A DNA stretch of 64,000 bases from R-RK-3 sp963834945 (GTDB lineage Bacteria; Pseudomonadota; Alphaproteobacteria; Rhizobiales; Rhodomicrobiaceae), in NCBI GenBank assembly GCA_963834945.1, contig CAWIDT010000005.1, positions 310,001-374,000 of the forward strand, read 5' to 3'. This document shows, in pieces, positions 1 to 8,687 of this stretch. A model generated the notes under the pieces. That model was not told the origin of the DNA. It worked only from the letters and a program-made list of their open reading frames with translations, and ran no database searches. The translations under genes were made by a program, and so were the position numbers. Within the stretch, counting starts at the first letter, position 1. Every line of letters begins with the position of its first letter.

Positions 1-2
1 GG

Positions 3-603
3 TGGATTGCGCGCCACCTCTTTGAGGTTCCCGAGGGGACGAAAAAGCTCCTCGCAGAGGTTGTGACCAACAACGGCGAGCGCCAAATTCGCTATCTAGA
101 CAACGTAGGCATTTCGGTTGTCTACGAGCGAATTGAGTTTTTCATCAACTCCCTGGACGACGAATGCATCTCCACCTGCGAGAAGGCAGCGATCAATGTA
201 CTCAAAACGCTTTATCACACTCCGGTTGGTCCGTTCGGGTTAAATTTTCAGTTTTGCGATGAAATAAATGATGGAATTCTATGGAAAAATACTCACTAAC
301 GAAAAAGTAGAGGAGATGTTTACACTAAAGAGCCAGAGCGTTACATCTGTTCTCGACTACGCTGAAAATGTCGATCTAAATTTTACGCGTAATTTATCCG
401 GGTCGAATTTTCAGGTTAATTTTAACTATCATCATGCGGGGCTTACGTCTCAACAAGTTTGCGACGTGTTGAGTGGAAGCATTCAGAGGTACTATGTCGC
501 CGCGCAGGATCTGCTTTGCAAGCTGTATGAGGCAACAGAATTTTCTCCAATCGTTCATAACTTCAACGAAATACTTAAAGAGAAAATCGGTAGGGAGGTT
601 TAA
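3..603 (+). CDS. Hypothetical protein, 5'-partial, apparently frameshifted
   Basis: The frame is open from the window edge to a stop at 299. A second frame, open from 268 to 603, continues it at +1. The first part ends in a TPVGPFGLNFQF segment and the second has NFQVNFNYHH and a helical tail. Together they look like one protein of about 200 visible residues broken near a run of five A at about 284-289. The alternative is two overlapping genes. The style resembles sporadically distributed TIGR04255-like proteins, but this is only an impression. The second frame ends TAATG, so its stop overlaps the next start by one base, which suggests translational coupling. Base composition is AT-richer than most of the window. 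Function unknown. Confidence 0.45.
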
Positions 604-812
604 TGAAGACAGAGATATCGGGGACGTACGTTGAATTTGGCCGAGATAGAAATTTTGACCATTCAACGAGGAGCGAATTGGTCCAAGTGGAGCGCGTAAG
701 AACGATTACTGCTAATGTAACATCCGACAAGGGCGGCAGCACGGCTCTCACGAACCGCAGGCTAAAGGGGTCAAGAGAGGTTCTGCCGGGCAACACGCGC
801 GTGCGAGGTTAA
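603..812 (+). CDS. Small hypothetical protein (69 aa)
   Basis: This short frame starts on the TAATG overlap with the preceding gene and ends 10 bases before the next start. Position in a tight same-strand run is the main reason to accept it. The product is polar, with no signal peptide, membrane segment or recognisable motif. The C-terminal half is rich in Arg, Gly and Thr and looks unstructured. I do not recognise a family. It could be a remnant or a chance frame. Confidence 0.3.
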   Translation: MKTEISGTYVEFGRDRNFDHSTRSELVQVERVRTITANVTSDKGGSTALTNRRLKGSREVLPGNTRVRG

Positions 813-822
813 CCGGCGTGAC

Positions 823-1728
823 ATGGACTTCATTTTCTGTGGCGGCGACGAGTACGATGCTAAAAGTCTCCTTCAAGGTGACATTCTTCTGAGAACGCAG
901 TTGCTCGCCGACTCCATTTCTCAGGCGCACCGGTATTATGCGGAGGCGGAGGATTATTCCCACTTCGCTATTCTGACGCAGTCTTGTGACCTGGTCAGGC
1001 GGAGCAATGAGGGCCCCCATGCAAAGTACATAACAATCGCCGCCATCCGTCCAGTGCATGTGGCGCTGCAGCGTTTCGTTGAAAGATATCGAGACAAGAA
1101 GATTGAATTGCCACTTAGGGTCTGCGACTTAAAGGCTGAACAGGCTGCAAAACAATTCTTGGAGCGGCTCCTAAATAATACCGCCGAAGGCTATTTTTTT
1201 CTCAAGAAGGGGAGCGTTGACACAATAACTGAAGATTGTTGTGTGTTTCTCCCGCTATCTATAGCCCTTCGGACGTCCGAACACTACGACGCGTGCCTTA
1301 AAGCTAAGGTAGGCCAGATGAACGACGTTTTCGCGGCGAAACTTGGTTGGTTAACCGGTAATATGTATTCTCGCGTCGGCACGCCAGATATTTATGATCG
1401 TATTGCTCAGCCAGATAAGTTCAAAGATGAATTTGTTAGAGACGCATTGGAAGGTAGCGCGATATATTGGCTGAGCAAGCGGCAGACCAAGGTCTTGAGG
1501 GATGAGATCGCTAACTGGAGGAAAGGCCGTGCCGACCAAGCGGTTCCCAAAGAGATACTCGAAGATATTTTGTCAAACCTGCCAAACGATGCGTCTATAT
1601 TGGCTGATGCTGTCGTCAGTCACCTAAAGGCGCGTGGATTTATCATTAACGATGACGACACTCTACAGCGTGCAAAGCAGACCCTAGTGAACTTTCCAAC
1701 TTTCGAATCATTGGCGCGGCAGCGTTAG
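823..1728 (+). CDS. Hypothetical protein with LTQSCDL motif (301 aa)
   Basis: A full-length soluble protein. An N-terminal ILTQSCDLV segment (about residues 50-58) contains the Q-x-CDL signature that recurs in uncharacterised bacterial proteins often found beside other unknown genes. There is no signal peptide or membrane helix. The C-terminal third is predicted helical and charged. It starts 10 bases after the preceding small gene and is probably the last gene of a short operon. AT-richer codon use suggests recent acquisition. A defence- or mobile-island origin is possible but nothing in the protein shows it. Confidence 0.6.
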   Translation: MDFIFCGGDEYDAKSLLQGDILLRTQLLADSISQAHRYYAEAEDYSHFAILTQSCDLVRRSNEGPHAKYITIAAIRPVHVALQRFVERYRDKKIELPLRVCDLKAEQAAKQFLERLLNNTAEGYFFLKKGSVDTITEDCCVFLPLSIALRTSEHYDACLKAKVGQMNDVFAAKLGWLTGNMYSRVGTPDIYDRIAQPDKFKDEFVRDALEGSAIYWLSKRQTKVLRDEIANWRKGRADQAVPKEILEDILSNLPNDASILADAVVSHLKARGFIINDDDTLQRAKQTLVNFPTFESLARQR

Positions 1729-3001
1729 TCATTTCCTTTGTCACCTCGCATGCTGCCAAAAGAGTATCGTAATAGGAGTCCTGCGGTTATACGTCCGAGA
1801 TTCCCGTTTGATCGCACGCTGTAGCGTTAAGCAAGCTAGCTTCTGTTGGCAATACGCAATATATTGATGTTGGTTCCATTCTCTCGGATGTAAAGCGCGC
1901 CAACCCCACATCACATCTGCCTAGGCCGACAGCCCCCGACGAACCCCGCAAAAAACTTATCCCCGCATCACCGCGCCGCCCGTATATTCACCCTTGTTCT
2001 TGTTCCAGAGGGACGCGGGGCTCGAGACCGGCTCGTCATCTGCGGAATGGGAATGCGGTGCCTGAGGAATCCGCGGGGGATCTGGCTGGGTGGTAACGCA
2101 GGCCGGCCTCGCGGTGGGACTAACGAACCCGCACTCAGGGGTCACTCGCCGGCCCACCTGTTTGCTGAGAATGCGCAGGTCTAAGGCATGCGACGCGGAA
2201 GACGTGGCGTAAAACGGCCAGTAGCGTAGGAGGCTCAGCTGGCGCATGCCATGTTGGAGAAGAGGCGGCGATGGCCAAAATATCACCGCGCGCGGGCAGC
2301 CGGGAGGCTGCACATTATAGACTAAGGACCAGCCTCACGGCGGCCCGCGCCGTCCCTCTATCGGGACGGGAATGAAGGAGAATGCGAGCAAAGCCTCGCG
2401 GGCGCGGCCCGGCGAGGGGATTGGTGTTTGGCTCTTTGACATTGCGGCTTTGCTCGGCGTCAGCGCCGCTCAACCCGTGTCGTCACCGCTAGCCCGGCGT
2501 CGCCCCGGCCGGCAGAGCCGGGGGCTATTTGCTTCGCAGCCCGGTATGCGCTCGCGGAGAAGCCGATGGGTCCCGGCTCGGGGGCCGAGACGACGAAGGA
2601 GGGGGTCCCGGGGCTCGGGGGCCGCGGACGGCGCGGAGTTCAGGGGCGGCCAGCGGCGGGGAGGCTGGCTCCTTCACAGTGAGGCTTGGTGCGGCGGCAT
2701 GCGCCGCTCAATCGCCGTTCGCCCGCCGCTTCCCGGCGTCGCCCCGGCCGTGAGAGCCGGGGGCTATGCGCGCCCACGGCTGGCAGTGCTCGGGGAGAAA
2801 CCAATAGGTCCCGGCTCGGAGGCCGGGACGACGAAGGACGGGGGACGCGGACGACGAAGGGGGAGAGGCGCGGGAGGGCCGGACGATGCCGAGGAGAGGC
2901 GCGGCTTCGCGGCTGCGACGACGAGGGGGGTACCCGGTGCCCAGAGCGGCCCCAGCCGCTGTCGTCGCGAGCCCGGCGCATGCGCGCGTTTCGGGCGGCG
3001 G
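1729..3001. other. Gene-poor region
   Basis: No convincing gene was found. The first 600 bases hold only short frames with unnatural composition. From about 2400 onward the DNA is extremely GC-rich and made of repeated palindromic segments (listed separately). The long frames here are Arg/Gly/Ala-rich artefacts of GC skew. Confidence 0.5.
2425..2840. repeat. Two imperfect direct copies of a GC-rich palindromic element
   Basis: Copy one runs about 2425-2600 and copy two about 2660-2840. Both contain, in order, GCGCCGCTCAA, CCCGGCGTCGCCCCGGCC, AGAGCCGGGGGCTAT, GGTCCCGGCTCGG and a GGCC(G)GGA/CGACGACGAAGGA tail. CCCGGCTC and GAGCCGGG are complementary and could form hairpins. Such CCGGGACGACG intergenic elements are familiar in Hyphomicrobiales genomes. 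Confidence 0.6.
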
Positions 3002-4605
3002 TCAGAGGGGTTGCGCGCCGCGCTTGTTGGCGATGACGGCTTCTTCCAGGTCGAGTTCGCGCTCGATGCGGCGGCGGGATTCGTCGTTGATTTTGCCGTC
3101 TTGCAGCAGCTGGTAGATGCGGTCGCGTTCCGCCGCGATGAGGTCGATGCGCAGCTGGGAGGTCATGGCGCCGCTCTCGACCCCGTCGGTCGACCGTCTT
3201 CGGCAGCCGTTTCACCCGGTAGTCTTGATGGGCGCGCAGGACGCCCAGCACTTCGGGCGGAACCGAGCGTGTCGGCCTCAAGCGCGGCAAGGCGCTCTTC
3301 CGCCACCCGAAGCGTATCCCAGCGGGCGGCCAGCTCCGCCTCGTGCTCCTGCATATGCTCGTCGTGCCGGGTTTGGGCGAGGCCGAGCCAGCGGACGACG
3401 GTGGGAAGCAGCAGACCCTCTCCCACCAGCGTGATCAGGATGACGCCGAAGGTGATGAAGAAAATCAGGTCGCGATAGGGGAAGGGTTCGCCGCTTTGCG
3501 TGGTGAACGGGATCGCCAGGGCCGCCGCCAGGGACACGACGCCCCGCACGCCGAGAAAAGCGATCAGCGTCGCCGACTGCCAGGGCGGCGAGGGATCGCG
3601 GCGGGCGAGCGACGGGATGAGCCAGCGCGGCAGATAGACGGAGGGGTAAACCCAGACGATGCGGGCGAGGATTACGACGGCGACGGTCACCAATGTGCCG
3701 ACCACGAGATCGGTCAGCGGGAAGGCGCTGGCGCGGTCGAACAGCGCCCGGGCTTCCAGGCCCGTGAGCAGGAAGATGAAGCCCTCCAGCAGGTAGATCA
3801 CCAGATCCCAGAAGAAGATGCCCTGCAGGCGCGTCGCGGCCGGGATCAGCAGCGGCCCGTTCCAGCTGACGAACAGCCCGGCGGCGACGGTCGCCAGCAC
3901 GCCTGAGCCGCCGAGTTGCTGCGGCACCCAGAAGGCGAGATAGGGCGTCATCAGCGACAGGGTGATTTCGACGCGCGGATCGGCGGCCCAGCGGCGCAGG
4001 CGAAGGCTGACCCAGCCGACGCCGATGCCATAGGCGATCTCGCCGACGACGATGAGGGCGAATGTCCCGGTGGCCTCGGGAAACGAAAACAGGCCGGTGC
4101 TCACGGCGGCGACGGCGAACCGGTATAGGATGAGGGCGGTCGCGTCGTTCGCCAGGCCCTCGCCTTCGAGCACGACGAGGAGGCGGCGCGGCAGCCCCAG
4201 GCGGCTTGCGATGGCCAGCGGCGCGACCACGTCGGGCGGGGCCACGATGGCGCCGAGCACGAAGGCGACGGCGAGCGGCATCCCGAGCAGCCAGTGCACG
4301 GCGAATGCGACCGCGCAAGCCGTAAACACGACGGCACCGAGGGCAAGCAGGATGATCGGGCGCAGATTGAAGCGGAATTCCCGCCAGCTCATCGCCACCC
4401 CGGCCGAATAGATCAGCGGCGGCAGCATGACGAGCAGCACCAGTTCCGGCGCCAGGTCGATTCGCGGCAGGGCGGGAACCAGTGCCAGCCCCACGCCCGC
4501 AATGACCAGAAGAATGGATGGAGCGATGTTCAGCCGGCGCGAGGCAATCGCCACCACGACCAGAACCACCACCAGGAGAAACAATGTTTCGAGTGTCGCC
4601 ACCAT
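3002..4605 (-). CDS. CPA1-type Na+/H+ antiporter, C-terminus frameshifted
   Basis: Integral membrane monovalent cation/proton antiporter with about 12 hydrophobic segments in residues 1-420. CPA1 landmarks are present: GAIVAPPDVVAP, a GEGLANDATAL segment and GVRGVVSLAAALAIP. The uninterrupted frame runs 4605-3163, but after LAALEADTLGS it enters low-complexity sequence. The expected cytoplasmic tail continues in the two other frames: VPPEVLGVLRAHQDYRVKR (about 3190-3260), then IDLIAAERDRIYQLL, INDESRRRIERELDLEE and a stop at 3002. That tail resembles the usual C-terminal helix of the family. Two one-base indels near 3262 and 3187 would explain this. Either the sequence has errors or the tail is lost. 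The gene is divergent from the ABC importer. Confidence 0.85.
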
Positions 4606-4713
4606 GAGCCCATCCGACCGCCGCTCGGGCGATCATAGAGTGCGCAGTCCGTAATGAAATGGAATTGTGCCCGTGCGCCGGGTCAGTGGCGCAAGTCTGC
4701 ATCTTTTCTGGTC

Positions 4714-4735
4714 TTGCATACTAAATTGTATGCAA
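4714..4735 (+). promoter_or_regulatory. Perfect inverted repeat, candidate GntR operator
   Basis: TTGCATAC, a 6-bp AT-rich spacer (TAAATT), then GTATGCAA. It lies between the antiporter and the peptide ABC importer, about 140 bases before the importer start. Size and AT-rich centre fit a FadR/FCD-type GntR operator. The obvious candidate ligand is the GntR protein encoded at the 3' end of this cluster. Inferred. Confidence 0.5.
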
Positions 4736-4875
4736 TTTTGCGTATCGAGCCATTCCCGCGCACCGCTGCGAACCGCCCGATTTCGTTGGCCAGCAGCGTT
4801 TCGCCGTGCCTTTCAGCAAGTGGCACGCCGCTTGCTAAGCCTCCGTCAGAGACTTCGTCAGATCTGGGGGCCGCC

Positions 4876-6495
4876 ATGAAGCGCCGCGATTTTCTTAAAG
4901 CCGTCACCGCCACCGCAGCCGCCAGCGCCATTCCGGCACCGGCGATCTGGACCTCCGCCAGGGCGCAGTCTCACAAGGATACGTTGCTGTTCGTCACCGA
5001 GGCCGGGCCGAACAATTTCGACATTCAGGGGGTCGGCACCAACCGGCCGGGCTACGAGGTGTCGTGGAACTGCTACGACCGGCTGATCTCTTACGGCTCC
5101 AAGACGCTGCCCGACGGGACGCTGTCCTACGACCGCGACACGTTCGTTCCCGAACTGGCCGAGGAGTGGAGCACGACGCCCGAGGCAATCACCTTCAAGC
5201 TGCGCAAGGACGCCAAATTCCACGACGGCACGCCGATCACCGCGAACGACGTCAAATGGTCCTTCGACCGCGCGGTAACGGTGGGCGGCTTTCCGACCTT
5301 CCAGATGAAGGCGGGATCGCTGGAGAAGCCGGAGCAGTTCGTCGTCGTTGACGACCACACATTCCGCGTCGATTTCATCCGCAAGGACCGGCTGACCATT
5401 CCCGATCTCGCCGTGATCGTGCCCGCCATCTACAATTCGGAGCTGATCAAGAAGAACGCGACCGAGAAGGATCCCTGGGGCCTGGACTATACCAAGGTCA
5501 ACATTGCCGGCGGCGGGGCATACAAGGTGGTGAAATCGCAGCCCGGCAGCGAAGTCGTCTACGAGCGCTATGACGACTGGAAATGCGGCCTCCTGCCTAA
5601 GCTGAAGCGGATCGTGTGGCGCATGGTGCCGTCGGCGGGCAACCGGCGGGCGCTGATCGAGCGCGGCGATGCCGACATTTCCTTCGACCTGCCGTCCAAG
5701 GATTTCGCCGAGCTGAAAGCGGCGGGCAAGGTGAATGTCACCTCGACGCCGATCGGCAACGGTATCTGGTATCTCGGCATGAACGTGAAGAAGGCGCCCT
5801 TCGACAATCTCATGGTCCGCCAAGCCGTCGCCTATGCCGTGCCCTACCAGAAGATCATGGACGCGGTGATGTTCGGCCTTGCCAAGCCGATGTTCGGCGC
5901 CAGAGACAACGTCGCGGAGGAGCCGGTTTGGCCCCAGCCGCATGGCTATAATATAGACCTGGAGAAGGCCAAGGCCCTGCTCGCCGAAGCGGGCTATGGC
6001 GACGGCTTCGAGACGACGCTGTCCTTCGACCTTGGCCTTGGCGTCATCGGCGAGCCGCTCGCGGTGCTGGTGCAGGAGAGCCTCGGGGCCATCGGCATCA
6101 AGACCACCATCAACAAGATCCCGGGCGCGAACTGGCGCAGCGAGCTGATCAAGAAGGAGCTGCCGATGATCGTCAACTTCTTCTCCGGCTGGCTCGACTA
6201 TCCCGAATATTTCTTCTTCTGGACCTATCACGGCCAGAACGCCGTGTTCAACACGATGAGCTATCAGGATGCCGGCATGGACGCGCTGATCGACGGCGCG
6301 CGCAAGGCGGCGGCCGAAGGCCATACGGCGGCCTACGACAAGGACGTCGATGGCTTCATCGACAAGGCCTTCGCAGAAGTGCCGCGCATTCCGCTGTTCC
6401 AGCCCTATCTCAACGTGGCGATGCAGAAGAACATCACCGGCTATGAATATTGGTTCCACCGGCAGCTGGATTACCGGACGCTGGCGAAGGGCTGA
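4876..6495 (+). CDS. ABC importer substrate-binding protein, peptide/opine family (SBP_bac_5)
   Basis: Periplasmic solute receptor of 539 residues. The start at 4876 is preferred over upstream starts because it gives a Tat-type signal (MKRRDFLKAVTA, then an Ala-rich core and an AxA site near residue 34). The mature part follows the DppA/OppA plan, with LAEEWSTTPEAITFKLRKDAKFHDGTPI, the typical start of domain I, and a long C-terminal lobe ending in PRIPLFQPYLNVA. It is followed by two permeases and a fused double ATPase, so the importer is complete. The adjacent AtzE-like amidase module suggests the ligand is a small amide or ureide rather than a nutritional peptide; this is inference. Confidence 0.9.
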   Translation: MKRRDFLKAVTATAAASAIPAPAIWTSARAQSHKDTLLFVTEAGPNNFDIQGVGTNRPGYEVSWNCYDRLISYGSKTLPDGTLSYDRDTFVPELAEEWSTTPEAITFKLRKDAKFHDGTPITANDVKWSFDRAVTVGGFPTFQMKAGSLEKPEQFVVVDDHTFRVDFIRKDRLTIPDLAVIVPAIYNSELIKKNATEKDPWGLDYTKVNIAGGGAYKVVKSQPGSEVVYERYDDWKCGLLPKLKRIVWRMVPSAGNRRALIERGDADISFDLPSKDFAELKAAGKVNVTSTPIGNGIWYLGMNVKKAPFDNLMVRQAVAYAVPYQKIMDAVMFGLAKPMFGARDNVAEEPVWPQPHGYNIDLEKAKALLAEAGYGDGFETTLSFDLGLGVIGEPLAVLVQESLGAIGIKTTINKIPGANWRSELIKKELPMIVNFFSGWLDYPEYFFFWTYHGQNAVFNTMSYQDAGMDALIDGARKAAAEGHTAAYDKDVDGFIDKAFAEVPRIPLFQPYLNVAMQKNITGYEYWFHRQLDYRTLAKG

Positions 6496-6666
6496 CCGGA
6501 TTTGCCGGATGGACATGGCGATGCGATCAAATTGGAAATGCTGCCCATCCTGCCTGGCGCTCTCACGCGGGGAGAGGGCGGACGCGCGGCGTCCGGGTAA
6601 GGGCGCGCGGCCTATCGCCAGGCGCCAGTCCCCCAACCCTCGGGAGAGAGTGAAGCGGGTCGGGTC

Positions 6667-7680
6667 ATGCTGACGATGATATTAAAACGTCTTGCCACCG
6701 TCGTTCCGAGCCTCGTCGGCGTGGTGATCGTAACGTTCCTGCTGACGCGGGCGCTGCCGGGCGATCCGGCGGCCTATTTCGCCGGGGGAGCCGCGACTCC
6801 GGACGCCATCGAACAGGTGCGGCAGCGTCTGGGCCTCGACAAGCCACTGCCGCTGCAATTCGTCCGCTATGTCGGCGATCTGGCGCGGGGTGATCTGGGC
6901 GTCTCGCTCACCACCGGCCAACGCGTCACGCAGGACATTGCGGCGCGCTTGCCGGCATCCGCCGAGCTGACGCTGCTGGGGCTGCTGTTTTCAATATCGC
7001 TCGCTGTACCTCTCGGCGTCTTCGCCGCGCTGCGGCCCGGCTCGTGGATCGATCATAGCTGCCGGGTGGTGGCGACCGCCGGCGTCTCGCTGCCTGTATT
7101 CTTTACCGGGCTGGTCCTGGTTTACGTCTTCTACTATCTGCTCGGCTGGGCGCCCGCACCGCTCGGGCGGTTGGATTTCTATTACAGCGGGCCGCCGCAA
7201 ATCACCGGCTTCTACCTCATCGACAGTCTTCTCGCGGGCGATCTGGAGGTGTTCTGGGCCAGCCTGAAGCAGATCATCCTGCCGGCGCTGACGCTGGGCA
7301 TCTTCTCGATCGCACCGATCGCGCGCATTACACGCGCCTCGATGCTGGCGGTCCTCGCCTCCGATTTCGTGCGCACCGCCCGCGCCAGCGGCCTCGCCCC
7401 AACCACCGTCATCATCACCTATGCGCTCCGGAACGCGCTGCTGCCGGTGATTACCACGCTCGGCATGGTGTTCTCGTTTTTGCTCGGCGCGAACGTGCTG
7501 GTGGAAAAAGTGTTCGCCTGGCCCGGCATCGGCTCTTATGCGGTCGAGGCGCTGATCGCGTCGGACTTCGCGCCGGTGCAGGGCTTCGTGCTCACCATGG
7601 CTGTCATGTATGTGGCGCTGAACATGGTGATCGACATTCTCTATGGACTGATCGACCCGCGCGTGAGGATCGAGGCATGA
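6667..7680 (+). CDS. ABC importer permease, DppB type
   Basis: Inner-membrane permease of 337 residues. It has an N-terminal helix followed by the PGDPAAYFAGG-type periplasmic segment and the RLGLDKPLPLQFVRYVGDLARGDLGVS region typical of DppB/OppB. The EAA-type coupling loop is RTARASGLAPTTVIITYALRNALLPV, ahead of the last helices. Its stop overlaps the next start (ATGA at 7677), so the two permeases are translationally coupled and should form the heterodimeric channel. The 170-base gap after the receptor gene carries GC-rich dyads but no gene. Confidence 0.92.
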   Translation: MLTMILKRLATVVPSLVGVVIVTFLLTRALPGDPAAYFAGGAATPDAIEQVRQRLGLDKPLPLQFVRYVGDLARGDLGVSLTTGQRVTQDIAARLPASAELTLLGLLFSISLAVPLGVFAALRPGSWIDHSCRVVATAGVSLPVFFTGLVLVYVFYYLLGWAPAPLGRLDFYYSGPPQITGFYLIDSLLAGDLEVFWASLKQIILPALTLGIFSIAPIARITRASMLAVLASDFVRTARASGLAPTTVIITYALRNALLPVITTLGMVFSFLLGANVLVEKVFAWPGIGSYAVEALIASDFAPVQGFVLTMAVMYVALNMVIDILYGLIDPRVRIEA

Positions 7681-8567
7681 CGGACGCAAGCCTGAGCCCC
7701 GCCCCTCGCGCCGGCACCGGGCTGTCGGCGGGCCTCGCCCATGCGCGCTATGTGATGTCGGAAAATCCGGTGACCGGCTTTGCCTTCGCGCTGTTCATGC
7801 TGATCGTCATCGCGGCGGCGATCGGCCCGTCCATCGTGCCCTACAATCCGCTGGCGAGCGATACGGATGCGGCATTGCATGCACCCTCGCTGGCGCATTG
7901 GTTTGGCACCGATCAGCTCGGGCGCGACGTGTTCAGCCGGGTGGTCGTGGCGACAAGGCTGGATTTCCTGATCGCGGCTTTTTCCGTCGCGCTGGTGTTC
8001 CTGGTTGGAGGACTGGCGGGCATAGCCGCCGGTTTCTTCGGCGGCTGGACCGACCGCATCGTCAGCCGCCTTGCCGATACGATCATGGCTTTCCCGCTGT
8101 TCGTTCTGGCAATGGGCATCGTCGCGGCGCTCGGCAACAGCGTGCAGAATATCGTGCTGGCCACCGCCATCGTCAATTTCCCGCTCTATGCGCGCGTTGC
8201 GCGCGCCGAGGCCAAAGTGCGCCGCGAGGCCGGTTTCGTGCAGGCGGCACGCCTCTCCGGCAACAGCGAGGCGCGGATCATGCTGGCGCACATCCTGCCG
8301 AACGTCCTGCCGATCATGATCGTGCAGATGTCGCTGACCATGGGCTACGCCATCCTGAACGCGGCGGGCCTGTCCTTCATCGGGCTGGGCGTGCGTCCGC
8401 CGACGCCGGAATGGGGCATCCTGGTCGCCGAAGGCTCGGCCTTCATGGTTTCGGGCGAATGGTGGATCGCCTTCTTTCCGGGTCTTGCGCTGATGGTCGC
8501 GGTATTCTGCTTCAACCTGCTGGGCGATGGTCTGCGCGACATCGCCGATCCGCAGCGGCGCACCTGA
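7677..8567 (+). CDS. ABC importer permease, DppC type
   Basis: Second inner-membrane permease, 296 residues, starting inside the stop of the first. It has the DppC N-terminal helix, the HWFGTDQLGRDVFSRVV signature before helix 2, and the coupling loop with EAGFVQAARLSGNSEARIMLAHILPN. The C-terminus matches the family (GLGVRPPTPEWGILV). It partners the preceding DppB-like permease and the double ATPase that follows about 120 bases later. Confidence 0.93.
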   Translation: MTDASLSPAPRAGTGLSAGLAHARYVMSENPVTGFAFALFMLIVIAAAIGPSIVPYNPLASDTDAALHAPSLAHWFGTDQLGRDVFSRVVVATRLDFLIAAFSVALVFLVGGLAGIAAGFFGGWTDRIVSRLADTIMAFPLFVLAMGIVAALGNSVQNIVLATAIVNFPLYARVARAEAKVRREAGFVQAARLSGNSEARIMLAHILPNVLPIMIVQMSLTMGYAILNAAGLSFIGLGVRPPTPEWGILVAEGSAFMVSGEWWIAFFPGLALMVAVFCFNLLGDGLRDIADPQRRT

Positions 8568-8687
8568 TGCGCCGACGCATTCACTTCGTTCACGCGCCAT
8601 CGCACCAGGATTTTTGCTTTTACATCAATTTTGCCAAACTCCGGCTGAAGCCTTCGTTTGGATCGATGCATTTGAGGAGGCAATGAC

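Noticed and set aside
1957..2313. Minus-strand frame of 118 codons in the gene-poor region
   Set aside because: Unnatural composition, no motif, no ribosome-binding site; treated as chance.
2425..2840. CRISPR array
   Set aside because: Only two imperfect long copies with no regular short repeat/spacer pattern and no cas genes.
2372..3478. Plus-strand frame of 368 codons over the repeats
   Set aside because: Arg/Gly/Ala-rich translation of GC repeats and the antisense of the antiporter gene.
4858..6636. Minus-strand frame of 592 codons opposite the peptide receptor gene
   Set aside because: Antisense shadow produced by high GC3; the plus strand has a signal peptide and family motifs.
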